Source of the DNA: Phragmites australis
Taxonomy: Eukaryota > Streptophyta > Magnoliopsida > Poales > Poaceae
Length of the DNA stretch: 64,000 nt
Direction of reading: 5' to 3'
NCBI RefSeq assembly: GCF_958298935.1
Contig: NC_084929.1
Coordinates: 31,685,501-31,749,500 of the forward strand
The stretch's first letter is position 1. The number at the start of each line of letters is the position of its first letter. A program made the translations under genes and the position numbers. Positions 47,448 to 57,470 of this stretch are shown here, in pieces. The notes beneath the pieces are model-generated. The model saw only the letters and a list, made by a program, of their open reading frames with translations. It ran no database searches and was not told the DNA's origin.

Positions 47448-48560
47448 CTCGGCCTAGTCAGTCCTACCCCGGGCACCACTGAACCATTGGACCTCTTGGT
47501 CATACCTCTGTCTGTACATTTTGCTGGTCTCGGGTCAAAAATGAGAAGCAGTCTATAATGAGTACCGCACTGACAGAGCGCACCAAGCAAAGAATATTTG
47601 CCTATTTTTAAACTCACAGATAAATACTCGAGAACCAAACAGCCCAACCACAAGGGCCTCAGTGCCCAAGGCGCTGCCGAGCCTCTGGGGTCCTCGCGTA
47701 ATCCTACCGCTCAGACATGAGTGGTCGGGACCACCTAGCCCCTGGTTTTGTTACCAGGTTTGCAGTGCTCAGGCGCTGAGAGGATGTCCTGGGGGCTCAA
47801 GCGCTCTGCACAAAGGAACCCACGTTCTCGGGTGCCCCGAGCTCAGGACACCTACTCCTTCCTGGCCTGGCCGGCCGGAAGGCTGACACCTACTCGGTGA
47901 GTTCCTAAAGTCATATGAATTCCCTCTCATTCATACTCTGTAAACTATTGTTCCCAAGTTATCCTCGGGACCCTCGCATGCTAATCTGTTTGGCGAGGCA
48001 GTCTCCTCGCGCGCAAAATCCCACCTTTGTGTTTGCTTTTTCGGAACGACAAAGACAAACAGTAGTCGATGTACCGCACAAGCGGCGATGGCTGACCTAG
48101 GTCCTTTATGGTGGCAGTGGTGCCCGGCTGACTTAGCAGTACCCCGAGCACTACCGAGCCTCTGGGGTCCTCAGGTAATCCTACCGCTCGAACATGAGTG
48201 GTCGGGACGCCTAGACCCCGGGGGCGGGCTGTCGGTGCTCGGTCTGGTCAGTCCTACCCCGTACACTACCAAATTGTGGGGACTCTTGGTTGCATTTCCG
48301 CCCACGCACGTCTCCGGTCTATTTGTTTGAGAGGTTGCAGGACAAAAAGCGTTCACTGGTCGTGGCGTGTACTGTGCCAGGTGGACTTGTTTCCTGAGCA
48401 AAGAAGTTTGTGTCTGTCTGTGTCTCTTTGACTCAGCAGCCGCACGCTCGCGAGGGCTCGGGGGCTCGACGCTCGGGTGGTCCTGCTGCTCAAACATGAG
48501 TGACCGGGGCAACCTAACTTCTCGGGGGTAGACTTCCGGGCTCGACCTGGCCAGTGCCTC
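47446..48560. repeat. GC-rich degenerate direct-repeat array in a retroelement
   Basis: Two block types recur. Block 1 (TGCTCGG(C/T)CT(A/G)GTCAGTCCTACCCCG) occurs at about 47448 and 48236, with a diverged echo near 48543. Block 2 (ATCCTACCGCTC..ACATGAGTGGTCGGGAC) occurs at about 47701 and 48178, with a diverged copy near 48480. Such arrays are common in the untranslated part of grass gypsy elements. No protein is supported here. Confidence 0.7.
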
Positions 48561-48880
48561 TCGGGACATCAAGGAAGAACAAACAACATCAAGCACAAGC
48601 ACAGAACGGAGTTCGATTCCAGGGATGGCTTATATTACACTGAAAGGAACCATTCAGGAGGAAATCACTCCCATATTTACAACATTCAAAAAACAAAAAT
48701 CCTAACTTTTTACAGGATAAGGAGGAGGGCACGCATCGCTGTTGCTGTCACTGCTTGGGCCCGGCTCCCGCACAAAAAATTCCGCCACCTCGGTGGCGAC
48801 GTCGCGGACGGCAGCCCGGGCGACGGCTTCCTCTGCCTCAACCACCCTGCCGAGCCGGCTCTAGCGGGAAGGCGGGGGTC

Positions 48881-49801
48881 TCAGCTGCGGTAGTAGGCGA
48901 GAACGTGCTCGGCCACACCTTGGGCCAGCGCACGCCCCTCCCGAGTCGCCAGCTCCTGGACAGCGGCAGGAAGAGCCTCGAGGCGCCGGGCGATCTCTGT
49001 GAACCCGAGGGCGACGTGGCCTATCGTTTCCGTCTCCAGCGACTGGGAACCCACAAACACACGCCCAAGCCCGGCTGCCTCCACGGTGTCCCGTGCCCGC
49101 CAAAGGATATCCCGCATCATCAACTTCACATTCGTCCGCTCTGAGAGGATGGCATCAAGCTCCTCCTTGGCGTTCTTCAGCCGAGCCTCGAGACTGCTGC
49201 CGTTGGCCGCGCTGGTGGGGATGTCCCTCGCGGCCGGTATCTCCCGGCGTTGCGCAGCCACCTCGATTCGGGACTGCTCCAGTTGCTCGGCCCGGGCCTT
49301 GATGGCCTGCTCTCGGGCAGCCAGGTCGGCCTCTCGGTTGGCGACATACTCCTCCCGGGTGGCGAGTGCTGATGACGCCAAGTCGGCATCCGCCTCACGC
49401 TGTGCGATCTACTCCTCCCGGGCGTTAAGCGCTGACACCGCCAAGTCGGCATCCGTCTCACGTAGAGCGACCTGCTCCTCCCGGTGGAGGACGTCGGCGC
49501 GACCGCGCTCAAGATCGTCGTTCTGGCAACAGAGGTCCGCCTGTGCAGACCGCACGGCTTCTTCCCTCTTGCTGGCCGCCTCCTCCCGTGAAGCAACCTG
49601 CCGCTCGCGCTGAGCAAGTTGATCCTCGCAAGCGACCAGCTCTCCGGCACGCCTCCTCGGTGCTTGGTCGCGCTCCGCCGCGAGCCGCTCCAAGCGGTCG
49701 GCTTTCTCCTGCGCGGCGACGGCCTCATCGCGGGCCTCCTCCAGTGCCTCCCGCTCCACGGCCAGCTCCTGCATGGACCTTTCGTAGGCCGAGCGAGCCA
49801 T
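48881..49801 (-). pseudogene. Coiled-coil ORF of a grass retroelement, one nonsense codon
   Basis: The frame runs from an ATG (complement of 49799-49801) as MARSAYERSMQELAVERE..., continuously except for one TAG at about 49409-49411, then on to a stop at 48881-48883. About 300 codons are nearly all heptad-rich Ala/Glu/Arg/Leu, with tandem units such as LATREEYVANREADLAAREQ and READADLASSAL (about 78-bp DNA repeats at 49350-49505). It ends TREGRALAQGVAEHVLAYYRS. Similar coiled-coil proteins are predicted in grasses as retrotransposon-linked ORFs; the function is unknown. A single stop in an otherwise clean frame suggests recent loss, or that the real product starts downstream. Confidence 0.6.
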
Positions 49802-51157
49802 GACGGAAAAACATAATTTTGGGCGCAGATATTGGTCTGAAGAGGAGAATCTGGTGCTAGTAAGTGTGTGGCTGAATAATTCCAATGATCCAATCGGTAG
49901 CAATGACAAGAAATATGATCACTATTGGACGAAAAGTCACCAGAGAATACAACAAGTACTCTCCTGTAGACTGACGAAGGTCGATGTTGCTGTCGGTGTA
50001 TTGGGAACCAGGGGTCCCTGAGTCCCAAGACCGGGCCGGCCATCCGCCACGTATCACCATCCCGCGAGATCCACCCTGCAGGATAAGAAGAAACTAAGTC
50101 CCGGGAGGACATCCACAGTGACGGGTGGTCGGATGCACGCCGCAATTTTCCACCGCCCCTGTCACTTCGCCAAGACGGAATGATGACGCCTTTCTCCGTG
50201 GCACCTTGGCACTCGCGCCCCCTCTTTCCCATTCAAGATAAGTCGAGGTCGGCGCGCCTATAAAAAGAAAGGATGGAGAACACATAAAGACAGACCCCGA
50301 CAACCCATGAAGAAAGGCGCAACACGGAAAAGTTCACAGGAAAAAGATACGTAAGGTACACACGAAGAACATCACAAACAAGCTCGAGCAAAGCCAGGAC
50401 ACGGGAGCCTCAAGCTCTCTGTGGACAGCACACCCTTGTAACCAAATACATCCTTGAAGAATTCTCTTCAAGGAAAGATATAGCACTCACACAGGAGTAG
50501 GGTGTTACGCCCCCGTGCGGTCCGAACCTGTCTAAACCCCGGTGCATCCATCTTTTTTGCACTAGGTCGATCATCCCCCACCACCAGCCACTGCATTTAT
50601 TTTCCGTTCCCATTTATTTCCCCGACGAGCTCGTTCAGGATCATCCCCCCAGCCGAATCTTTAAAAAGGGATCTCTCGGGATCCCTGCGACAGGAGTTCA
50701 TCCTCCGACAGTTGCAATGCAAGAACCATTGGAATAGGTATGAACCACTGGTTACAAAGTTCGATTCATGCTGGCATAGAATGAAAAGTGCACATGGCAG
50801 TGGTGAATTAGACGACCAAGTGATGGAGCTTACACTTCTTCTAATCAAGATGATGAAGCAAGTGCTGAAGCAAATCGTCGCTCTCCTGGAAAGAAGACAA
50901 CAAAAGCACGGCAGAAAGGGAAAGCAACATCATGTTATTCAGAAGGCGGCCTGTCAAATGAAAATGTGCAATATTTCAATGACTTTCAGCAGCAGAAGTC
51001 AGAAGCAATTGAAAAAATAGCATAAGCAACTGCTCAACATGCTAAAGCCATTACTGAGCAAGCTGTAGCAGGAATTGAGCATGCTAAAGCCGTTGCTGAG
51101 CAAGCTGCAACAACTAAAGAGAAGCTTAAGATAAAGAAAATGAATAAGTACCTCTAG
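49802..51157 (+). pseudogene. PIF/Harbinger ORF1 (Myb/SANT-like protein), interrupted
   Basis: 5' part at 49801-49985: NFGRRYWSEEENLVLVSVWL, then GSNDKKYDHYWTK, the trihelix/Myb-like opening of plant PIF/Harbinger ORF1 proteins. 3' part from 50711: CKNHWNRYEPLVTKFDSCW, HRMKSAHGSGELDD, then a Lys-rich tail and a coiled coil with a repeated HAKA(I/V)(T/A)EQA unit at 51035-51110. The solo LTR splits the gene at GTTGC. Further frameshifts and a TAA near 51019 show decay. ORF1 proteins bind DNA and partner the transposase. Confidence 0.75.
49991..50710 (+). mobile_element. Solo LTR with intact 5-bp target-site duplication
   Basis: 720 bp, starting TGTCGG and ending CCGACA (perfect 6-bp inverted ends), flanked by GTTGC at 49986-49990 and 50711-50715. 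A TATA box (TATAAAAA) lies at 50259-50266. Downstream GC-rich sequence with GTTACGCCCCCGTGCGGTCC resembles the R/U5 part of grass gypsy LTRs. No internal retroelement sequence remains, so it arose by LTR-LTR recombination. It lies inside the Harbinger ORF1 and therefore postdates it. Confidence 0.92.
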
Positions 51158-51409
51158 CTGATGGCCATTGATACTACAACCTTCAGCGATGCACAAAAGG
51201 CTTGACATGAAATGATGTTGAATTATTATACTAAGGATTTTTTTTTTTGAAGAAGAAGATTCTTAGATGTACTACTTTTCTACTTGTTCTAGTGGAAATG
51301 TAACACTTTGACTTATTCTAGTGGCATTATAATTTTTTCTACTTGTTCTAGGGGCAACGTAATTTTTCTACCTCTTCTAGTGACAATGTAGCTTTCGTAC
51401 TTCTTGGGT

Positions 51410-51648
51410 CCATATTCCCGTCATGAAGAGATTTTCGTTCCCTTCAGCGCTCCAACAGTTTCTCTCCACGGTTCTCATCACGAAGGGATTCCCAAAGTCA
51501 TTCCATTCAGGACGGGATTCTCTCTCCTTTCCCTTCGCGATTCCTCTCGAAGGGAAGCTGTTGGAGATAAGAGAAAATAAAGGGAATCCGAATGGGGAAG
51601 AGAATTGGGAAGGGAATGAAATGAAGGGAATATGGTTGGAGATAGTCT
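51410..51648. repeat. Foldback/MITE-like segment between Harbinger ORFs
   Basis: Arms CCATATTCCCGTCATGAAG (51410-51428) and, inverted, CCATATTCCCTTCATTTCA (51617-51635) enclose a segment rich in TTCCCTTC/GAAGGGAA. It ends GGTTGGAGATAGTCTTA. It may be a MITE, or an end of the Harbinger element itself; no target duplication could be fixed. Confidence 0.5.
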
Positions 51649-51829
51649 TATGGTAATCCAGATCTTGTGTGTTCTTTGTTAGATGGTTGTTTGTTCCATT
51701 TGCTTTCAATACTCATGGCAGACTAACCTGCAAAAAAAAGAATGCTCACATTAAGAAGGTAGATATTGTAGACATTGTATATAAATATGTTAGGTGCCAA
51801 TCCACCTTTTACAGTAGTCATTTCATAAT

Positions 51830-51913
51830 TAGCCGTTGTGAAGTAGCTGTTAGGAACTAATTGTCGTGAACTAGTTGTTGTGAACTAGTTGTTGGAAACT
51901 AGCTGTTGGGAAC
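51830..51913 (+). repeat. Six phased 14-bp tandem repeats upstream of the transposase promoter
   Basis: Six exactly 14-bp units, consensus TAG(T/C)TGTTGTGAAC: 51830, 51844, 51858, 51872, 51886 and 51900 are the unit starts. Each keeps TA..., TG and GAA(C/G) in phase. The array ends 13 bp before a TATA box. Its position suggests a binding array for regulation or transposition. Confidence 0.85.
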
Positions 51914-51926
51914 CACCTTGCACACA

Positions 51927-51934
51927 TATAAAAG
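51927..51934 (+). promoter_or_regulatory. TATA box of the Harbinger transposase unit
   Basis: TATAAAAG lies about 80 bp before the first TAATGG context (52003-52008) and about 170 bp before recognisable transposase sequence, immediately downstream of the 14-bp repeat array. Confidence 0.6.
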
Positions 51935-52089
51935 ACACCAGCCCCTCCAACATTGAGCCATACAAGTTTCAACCATTTTCAGCAGCAATATATTCTACTG
52001 TCTAATAATGGACACATAATTAAGCTCCCAGTCTGACCATCCTGAGGATCAGATTGGTGTCCATATTCCCCCTATTGAGGCCATTTGAG

Positions 52090-53300
52090 GCTTCATCAAT
52101 GATCTAGTTGAAGATCATATTATAGAATAGATTAGAGCTCAAATAGAAGAGCAAGTGAGGGGTACATCTATTCAGCAACGACGATTTTCTCGAAGGTATG
52201 TTGTAAGAGATCGAGATACTGGTCACAAAAGACTGATCACATACTACTTCTTTGACAACGCATTGTATAATGATGTGCAGTTCAGACGGAGGTTTTGCAT
52301 GAGATGACATTTATTCCTACAGATTGTGCAAAAGCTCAGTGATTGGTCTCCTTACTTTCATCAAAGAAGTGATGCCGCTGGTAAGTTGGGCTTTTCACCC
52401 TTGCATAAGTGTGCCATTGCTATGCGTATGTTAGCATATGAAACTTGTGTAGATGTGTGGGATAAAAACTTAAGAATTGCTGAAACTACAATCATTGAGT
52501 GCTTGACTAAATTCTGTAAAGGTGCGATAGAAAATTTTGGGGAGGAATAACTTAGGAGGCCTTATAATGATGACATTCAAAGATTACTGCAAGAAGAGGA
52601 GACTCGTGGCTTTTCAGGTATGTTAGAAAGCCTTGATTGTATACATTGGCAGTGGAAAAACTATCTAGTGTTGTGAAAGGGCAGTTCACTTGTGGTGACT
52701 ATAAAGTGGACACATTCATGTTAGAAGTTGTTGCTTCGCATGACCTTTTGATACGACATGTATTTATTGGTACTCCTAGATCAAACAATGATATAAATGT
52801 GTTAAACAATTCAACATTGTTCACAAAAGTTCTACAAGGAACAGCTCCAGAAGTTCAGTTTACGGTGAATGGCAATAAGTATAACATGGGCTACTACCTA
52901 ACAATTGATATTTATTTTGAGTGGGCAATATTTGTGAAATCAGTTTCCAATCCTTTAAGTGAGAAGGACAAACTATTTTTCATGAAACAAGAAGGAGCAA
53001 GAAAAGATGTGGAGTGTGCTTTTAGAGTCTTGCAGGCTCGTTTTGCTATAATACATAGCCCATCACGTATGTAACAAAGAGAAGCACTTTTCTCGGATTC
53101 TTATGGGGCTCGCAATGATGTTGACTATGATCAGGAGCATTCGTCTTTTCCGTTGCTCCAATATCATCAATGGCCAATAAATGAGTTTACTAGGATGCTC
53201 GAGATAAACGCCGGTATTCATTGTCGGTTCATGCATCGTCGCCTGAAGTCAGACTTGATAGAGCATATATGGCAACAATATGGAGAAAATCAAGAGCATT
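52090..53300 (+). pseudogene. PIF/Harbinger transposase (DDE_Tnp_4-like), broken
   Basis: Frames in order: an N-terminal region with an F.RRF..R-type segment at 52270-52310; SDWSPYFHQRSDAAGKLGFSP; CAIAMRMLAYE at 52326-52550, ending in a TAA. SLDCIHWQWKN at about 52631-52665 carries the first catalytic Asp. After a frameshift before 52680 come GQFTCGDYKVDTF, SNNDINVLN (second Asp), EVQFTVNGNKYNMGYYL, KQEGARKDVECAFRVLQARFAI (third acidic residue) and HSPSRM, then a stop at 53072-53074. Further family-like sequence follows to about 53290. The catalytic triad region is recognisable, but at least two breaks make it inactive. Confidence 0.85.
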
Positions 53301-54334
53301 ACTGATCAGTTTGTCTGCAATTAAGTTTAGTTCTCCTACTATCTGAATGTATGCTACTTATTCTTGTGTAATTTGCACTAGCCAATTTAGTTCTTCCATC
53401 TTCTTGTGTACGCATGCTGGTAAGATGTAAAATAAAGCCTATCGATTCCTTTTGTTTTCCTTTATGTATATTTTTTTTCCTGTATCTAACATCGGTGCTC
53501 TCTAACAAACAATAAACCAATTTAGATCAATTCAAAGCACGTGCAAAACAAAGCTAACATATCAATCTAACCAAGTAACTTATAAATTGGTCATCCTCGA
53601 AGCTTTTTTCATTCTTGCGCCCTGCTCCTACTGCGTCGCTGCTTGACCGTGTTACCCCTGGCTGAGACCTTCATGCACGGTCACGCCCCTGGTCGAGCCC
53701 CTCCCAGGCCACCCCGTGCCCCTCGCAACCATGCTAGGGCTTAGGCGATTGCACCCCTGGTCGTGCCCAAGCCACCTGCTAGCCTCGGGTCTGGATCCAT
53801 AAACCTCCGACTCTAATTTTATGGTGGCATAGCTTGATTTCTAGGGAAGAAGACGAGGAACGAGGTGAGGAAGATGATGTCGACACGAAAGAGGAATAGA
53901 AATTTCCCCACGAGTGTTTTGGGCTGAAAAAAGAAAACACTTTTTTATTAGCTATAAGTCCTATATAATGGTTTGGCACAGTTGGAAGGTGGAGAGGTGA
54001 ACCCAACCCATCCTGTGTGACTGCTTTTTTTTTTTCTATGATGGTTCGACTAGCCAATAGAGATGCTCCAATGTACATCCCGACCTGATTAATTTTAAGC
54101 CCGCGTCAGTGATAACAAACCCTGCTCCCTACTAGTGACCGACGAGCTCAGCCCTTTTGACTCCCGGTCTCCCACCACAGCTGCTCTTCTCCTCACGCAG
54201 CTCAAAGCACAACGGAGGGAAACCCAACGCCACGCTCTCCTCTCGGCTCTCGCACCTCAGTCCTCACCACCACTAGCGAGCTCGCGGGAAACGGTCGCCT
54301 AGCTCAGCAAGAAGCAACAAGGACAAGGGAGGCA
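53301..54334. other. Intergenic; promoter side of the MGCC gene
   Basis: No gene is supported. The Harbinger right end should lie here, but no terminal inverted repeat was identified. 53640-53800 is a short C-rich repetitive stretch (CCCCTGGTCG occurs repeatedly). 54150-54334 is the GC-rich leader of the next gene. Confidence 0.4.
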
Positions 54335-55207
54335 ATGGGCTGCTGCGCCAGCAAGATGTGCGACGAGCCGCCGGGCGCGGCGGGGGAAGCTACCCGGCGG
54401 CGGTCGGAGGCGCGTGACCCGCCGCCGCCGCCGCCGGAGGAGGAGAAGGTCAAGGAAGTGCTCTCGGAGACCCCGAAGGCCAAGCCGAGGCCCAGGCCTA
54501 AGCGAGTAGCTGCGTCGGTGGGGCTAGAAGCAGGGGAGACGGCGCCCAAGGCGAAGGGCGGCGGTGCCAGGGTGAACGGTGGTGGTAGGGCACGTCGGGC
54601 GGTGGGAGTGGCGCGTTCCGGCGACGAGAAGTCGACGGAGGCGGCGTCCGAGTCGTCGGCCGCGACCACGGCGGTGGGCCCCGAGCGGTCCCCGGCGAAG
54701 GCGCCAGTCAGGAGGCGGGGAGCCGTGTCCGGCGAGCTCGCCCGCGCCAGGCGGGACCGGGCCCCCGCCGCCGCCGCCGGGCGCCCTGGTGGCGGGCGCG
54801 CGTCCCCCTCGCCCCCGCCGCCGCCGCGTCGGCGCGACCCCGGTGAGTGGCCAGTCCGTAGGTCCCCGTCGCCGGCGGCGAAGCGGCCGCAGGACCAGCG
54901 GCGCGCGGGCACGGGAGCTGCTGCCTCCGCCTCCTCCGGCACACAGCGTAAGCCGCCTGTCCCGGCGAGACCGTGCGGCCGCGCGTCGCCGCGGCGCGCG
55001 CACGAGGCTCCTGCGCCTCCCCAGCCCTCGCCGCCGGCGCCGCCAATGCAGACACCCGGGCCTGCGCATTCTGCACCTCCACCGCTGCCACTGCCGCCAG
55101 AGGATAATGCCACCGCCACCGCCACCGCCGCCGCCGCCAGAGACGGTGAAGGGAAGGAGTCCCTGGACAACCCCTTGGTGGCCATGGAATGCTTCATATT
55201 CCTGTAG
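54335..55207 (+). CDS. Uncharacterised Pro/Arg-rich protein with MGCC N-terminus and CFIFL C-terminus
   Basis: A single-exon, very GC-rich 290-aa ORF from an ATG at 54335 with a leader typical of grass genes. The start MGCCASKMC fits N-myristoylation at Gly2 with palmitoylation at Cys3/Cys4, so membrane anchoring is predicted. The middle (residues 20-265) is low-complexity, basic and Pro/Ala/Arg-rich with SH3-like PxxP runs and no folded domain. The last residues, ESLDNPLVAMECFIFL, are compact and unlike the rest. I recall similar endings in other plant proteins with MGCC starts, but cannot name a family. The mixed ends and the uninterrupted frame support a real gene. An antisense frame over the same DNA is a GC-driven shadow. 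Function unknown; a membrane-bound scaffold is inference. Confidence 0.75.
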   Translation: MGCCASKMCDEPPGAAGEATRRRSEARDPPPPPPEEEKVKEVLSETPKAKPRPRPKRVAASVGLEAGETAPKAKGGGARVNGGGRARRAVGVARSGDEKSTEAASESSAATTAVGPERSPAKAPVRRRGAVSGELARARRDRAPAAAAGRPGGGRASPSPPPPPRRRDPGEWPVRRSPSPAAKRPQDQRRAGTGAAASASSGTQRKPPVPARPCGRASPRRAHEAPAPPQPSPPAPPMQTPGPAHSAPPPLPLPPEDNATATATAAAARDGEGKESLDNPLVAMECFIFL

Positions 55208-56167
55208 CGTTGATCTTACCTCTCCTCTCTCAGTAATAAGTTATTAATCACTCAGTTCGCTAGGAGTAACTAGGTAGCAGCAGCGTAATTTGGTGCGTAA
55301 TCTCGTCACCGAGGTCTCCCTGGGCTGGCTTTTTTATCCCCGGTAGAAAATTACTGCCAGGTTGTGTCAGTAGCGCAATCGGACGGCTCTGATGTCCTGT
55401 TGTGGTCTTCTAGTGTCCTTGATGTAATCTGTAGAGTGCCTGCCTGTCCAGTCCTAATCTTTTGTTTCGTTTGCAACGCAACATGGAGTCATTCAGAGCT
55501 TGAAAGCTACTCGTGTAATATTGCTGTCCCAATTTGCACTGCAGCAGGAATTTCATTGCATTTGTACAGACTAGACAGTTAATTTTTTTCTGTGAACCAG
55601 GTTTCCACTCCTTGTACCATGAATCGAGATGAGACGGATGGAGATGGGTCCATCACGATTTCCTTGCTTGGCCAATTCAATGGCTCCTTCCATTGCCCCA
55701 GTGGCCAGTTCAATAACTCCACTCAACAGCACTGCAGCAAGCAGCTTACTCTGCATAGCCAACATGAAGTCCTCTCGCCATGTCCTGTGCAACCGAATTG
55801 TCCGATCCAACGGGAGTTCGTGCCTGCATATTCAATGCGGTGGCTCCTCAGCTCCGCAGTCCCATTTCTTCAGGCTCTAGTCGGTGCCAGGCGTTCAGAG
55901 CTCACTGCACCTGGCAAATGTACGCTACTGCACGGGGGCCGGGGGGTTGTCGGTTGTCGCAACCGTAGCAAAACCTACTGCAGGTAGACCCACGGGTTCG
56001 CGGTCTTTGGCATACCGCTTGCGATCGTGTGGACGATACGATTAACAGGTCGAGTTTGGTTTGATATTACAGATAAACTGATTCCATGTACAGTTAGATC
56101 TCTTAGAGGTGGAATTAGAGATCGACGTGTAGGTGGAGACAAAAATCTAACTCCATACTTTGTACTA
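55208..56167. other. 3' flank of the MGCC gene and intergenic DNA
   Basis: The 3' UTR probably ends near 55560-55590. Bases 55571-55990 carry an open frame on each strand, but neither has a recognisable domain and the long minus frame opens on TTG. No gene called. Confidence 0.4.
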
Positions 56168-56371
56168 CTTCCTCCGGTTCAAAATAAGTGTTATTTTAGA
56201 TTATGCATTTAACTATTTAAAACTTCAACTACGAATTATTTTTTATGTATTAAATTTAAATACTTGAAAGTGACATTTATTTTTAAAAATATTTTTATAA
56301 TAATATATTTTTGTTATGTTTCATCTATATATTACTTAAAAAAATAAGTTAAAGTTATATTATAAGGAGAG
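56168..56371. mobile_element. Stowaway-like MITE 1
   Basis: 204 bp flanked by TA (56166-56167 and 56372-56373). The left end CTTCCTCCGGTTCAAAATAAGTG is the familiar Stowaway/Tc1-mariner MITE start (shown here with its variation), and the right end reads GGAGAG. AT-rich interior, no coding. Confidence 0.6.
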
Positions 56372-56439
56372 TATCGATGTCCAAGTGTATATATATATAG
56401 CCCCCCGACCTTAATCTAAGCTCGAGATTATTCCCCTGC

Positions 56440-57150
56440 TTCCGGTTCTTTCACTCAGTCTAGGCAACACGTATCTCCGTCATCGAAACATGGCTCGTGC
56501 TTGGGCAGTTGGCGCGTCCCTGACCTGGCTATTGCACCGTGCAGAATGCGAGGCGGAGCTGGAGCTGGTGCAGCGGCGCTCTCGCTGCCGCTGCCGCGGG
56601 GCGCGGTGGACAGCGGCGTGAGTGGCAGCGAGCACACGCGCGCCCGCGGGGGCGCAGGTTGGGTGGGATCACGGGTTTTTTTGTTCGCGCCTTTCCGCGC
56701 GGCCTCCCACTTGCCCGCGCGCGCGCGTTGACGTGCCCGCCGCGCGCGCCGTCTGTCGGCCGCTCGTGCTCCTCCCGGCATCTTTTCCTACTCCTATCTC
56801 ACCGCGCCGTTGCCCCTCGTCCCCCGCCGCCGCCGCCGCTCGCGGCGCCTCCGTATCCTTTACCACACTGCTAGGGGGACAACGGACGCAGCGGTGAAGT
56901 GCTCGCCTCTGCACGACTGCACTGCACCGCAACGTTTTCTCCGGTCGCTTCCCTTTCCACCGAGTACGTCGGGGGAGATCGCGTCGGGTCTTTTAGGACT
57001 GAAACGGTGGCCGTGGACAGCGCGTCAGCCCCGATGCGGCCGGCGTGCTGCGCGCGCCGGCAGCGGAGCCGCGCTTTTGCCCGCCACTTGCCCAGCTTTG
57101 CACCGTGTGCCGACGGGTGCAGCTAGGGAGGTATCCGACGGATAGTTTAG
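56440..57150. other. GC-rich island without a recognised gene
   Basis: About 700 bp of CpG-rich DNA with many overlapping frames on both strands, the longest about 110 codons, none recognisable. It resembles a promoter/first-exon island of a grass gene that lacks the gene, or a captured fragment. AT-rich DNA bounds it on both sides. Confidence 0.45.
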
Positions 57151-57470
57151 GTTAGTTCATTTAGCCTCTTGGTTGATTAGGAAAAATGAGTTAGCTAGTA
57201 TAAGATAGAGGTGTATTTTTAGTTCAAACTCAGTAAGTTTCAGGTTTTAGGTATATAAAAAAAGAATTTTGCATCCTTAGTGCAGGTGCGGCAGCTGCCC
57301 CATTCGCTTCTGCACTGCAGAGGCAGCAGTTTCTCGATCCAGACGTAGGGAAAAAGGGCACCCGCGTGCCGACATGCGCATAGTGACATGAGGGCAGTCA
57401 GGCTCGGCCTTTTTCCCCGTGTCGCAGCTTTCATGGTTCTTGCGATACCATAACTTTTCATGATATAATA

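Noticed and set aside
48999..49613. 204-codon plus-strand Ser/Ala/Arg-rich frame
   Set aside because: Antisense to the coiled-coil ORF and repetitive in step with it; the minus frame is the coherent one.
54304..55197. 297-codon minus-strand frame over the MGCC gene
   Set aside because: Ala/Gly/Arg-rich mirror of a GC-rich gene; the plus frame has a convincing start, lipidation motif and distinctive C-terminus.
55571..55810. 79-codon minus-strand frame with a hydrophobic stretch
   Set aside because: It starts on TTG and shows no recognisable domain; an overlapping plus frame is equally long, so neither is supported.
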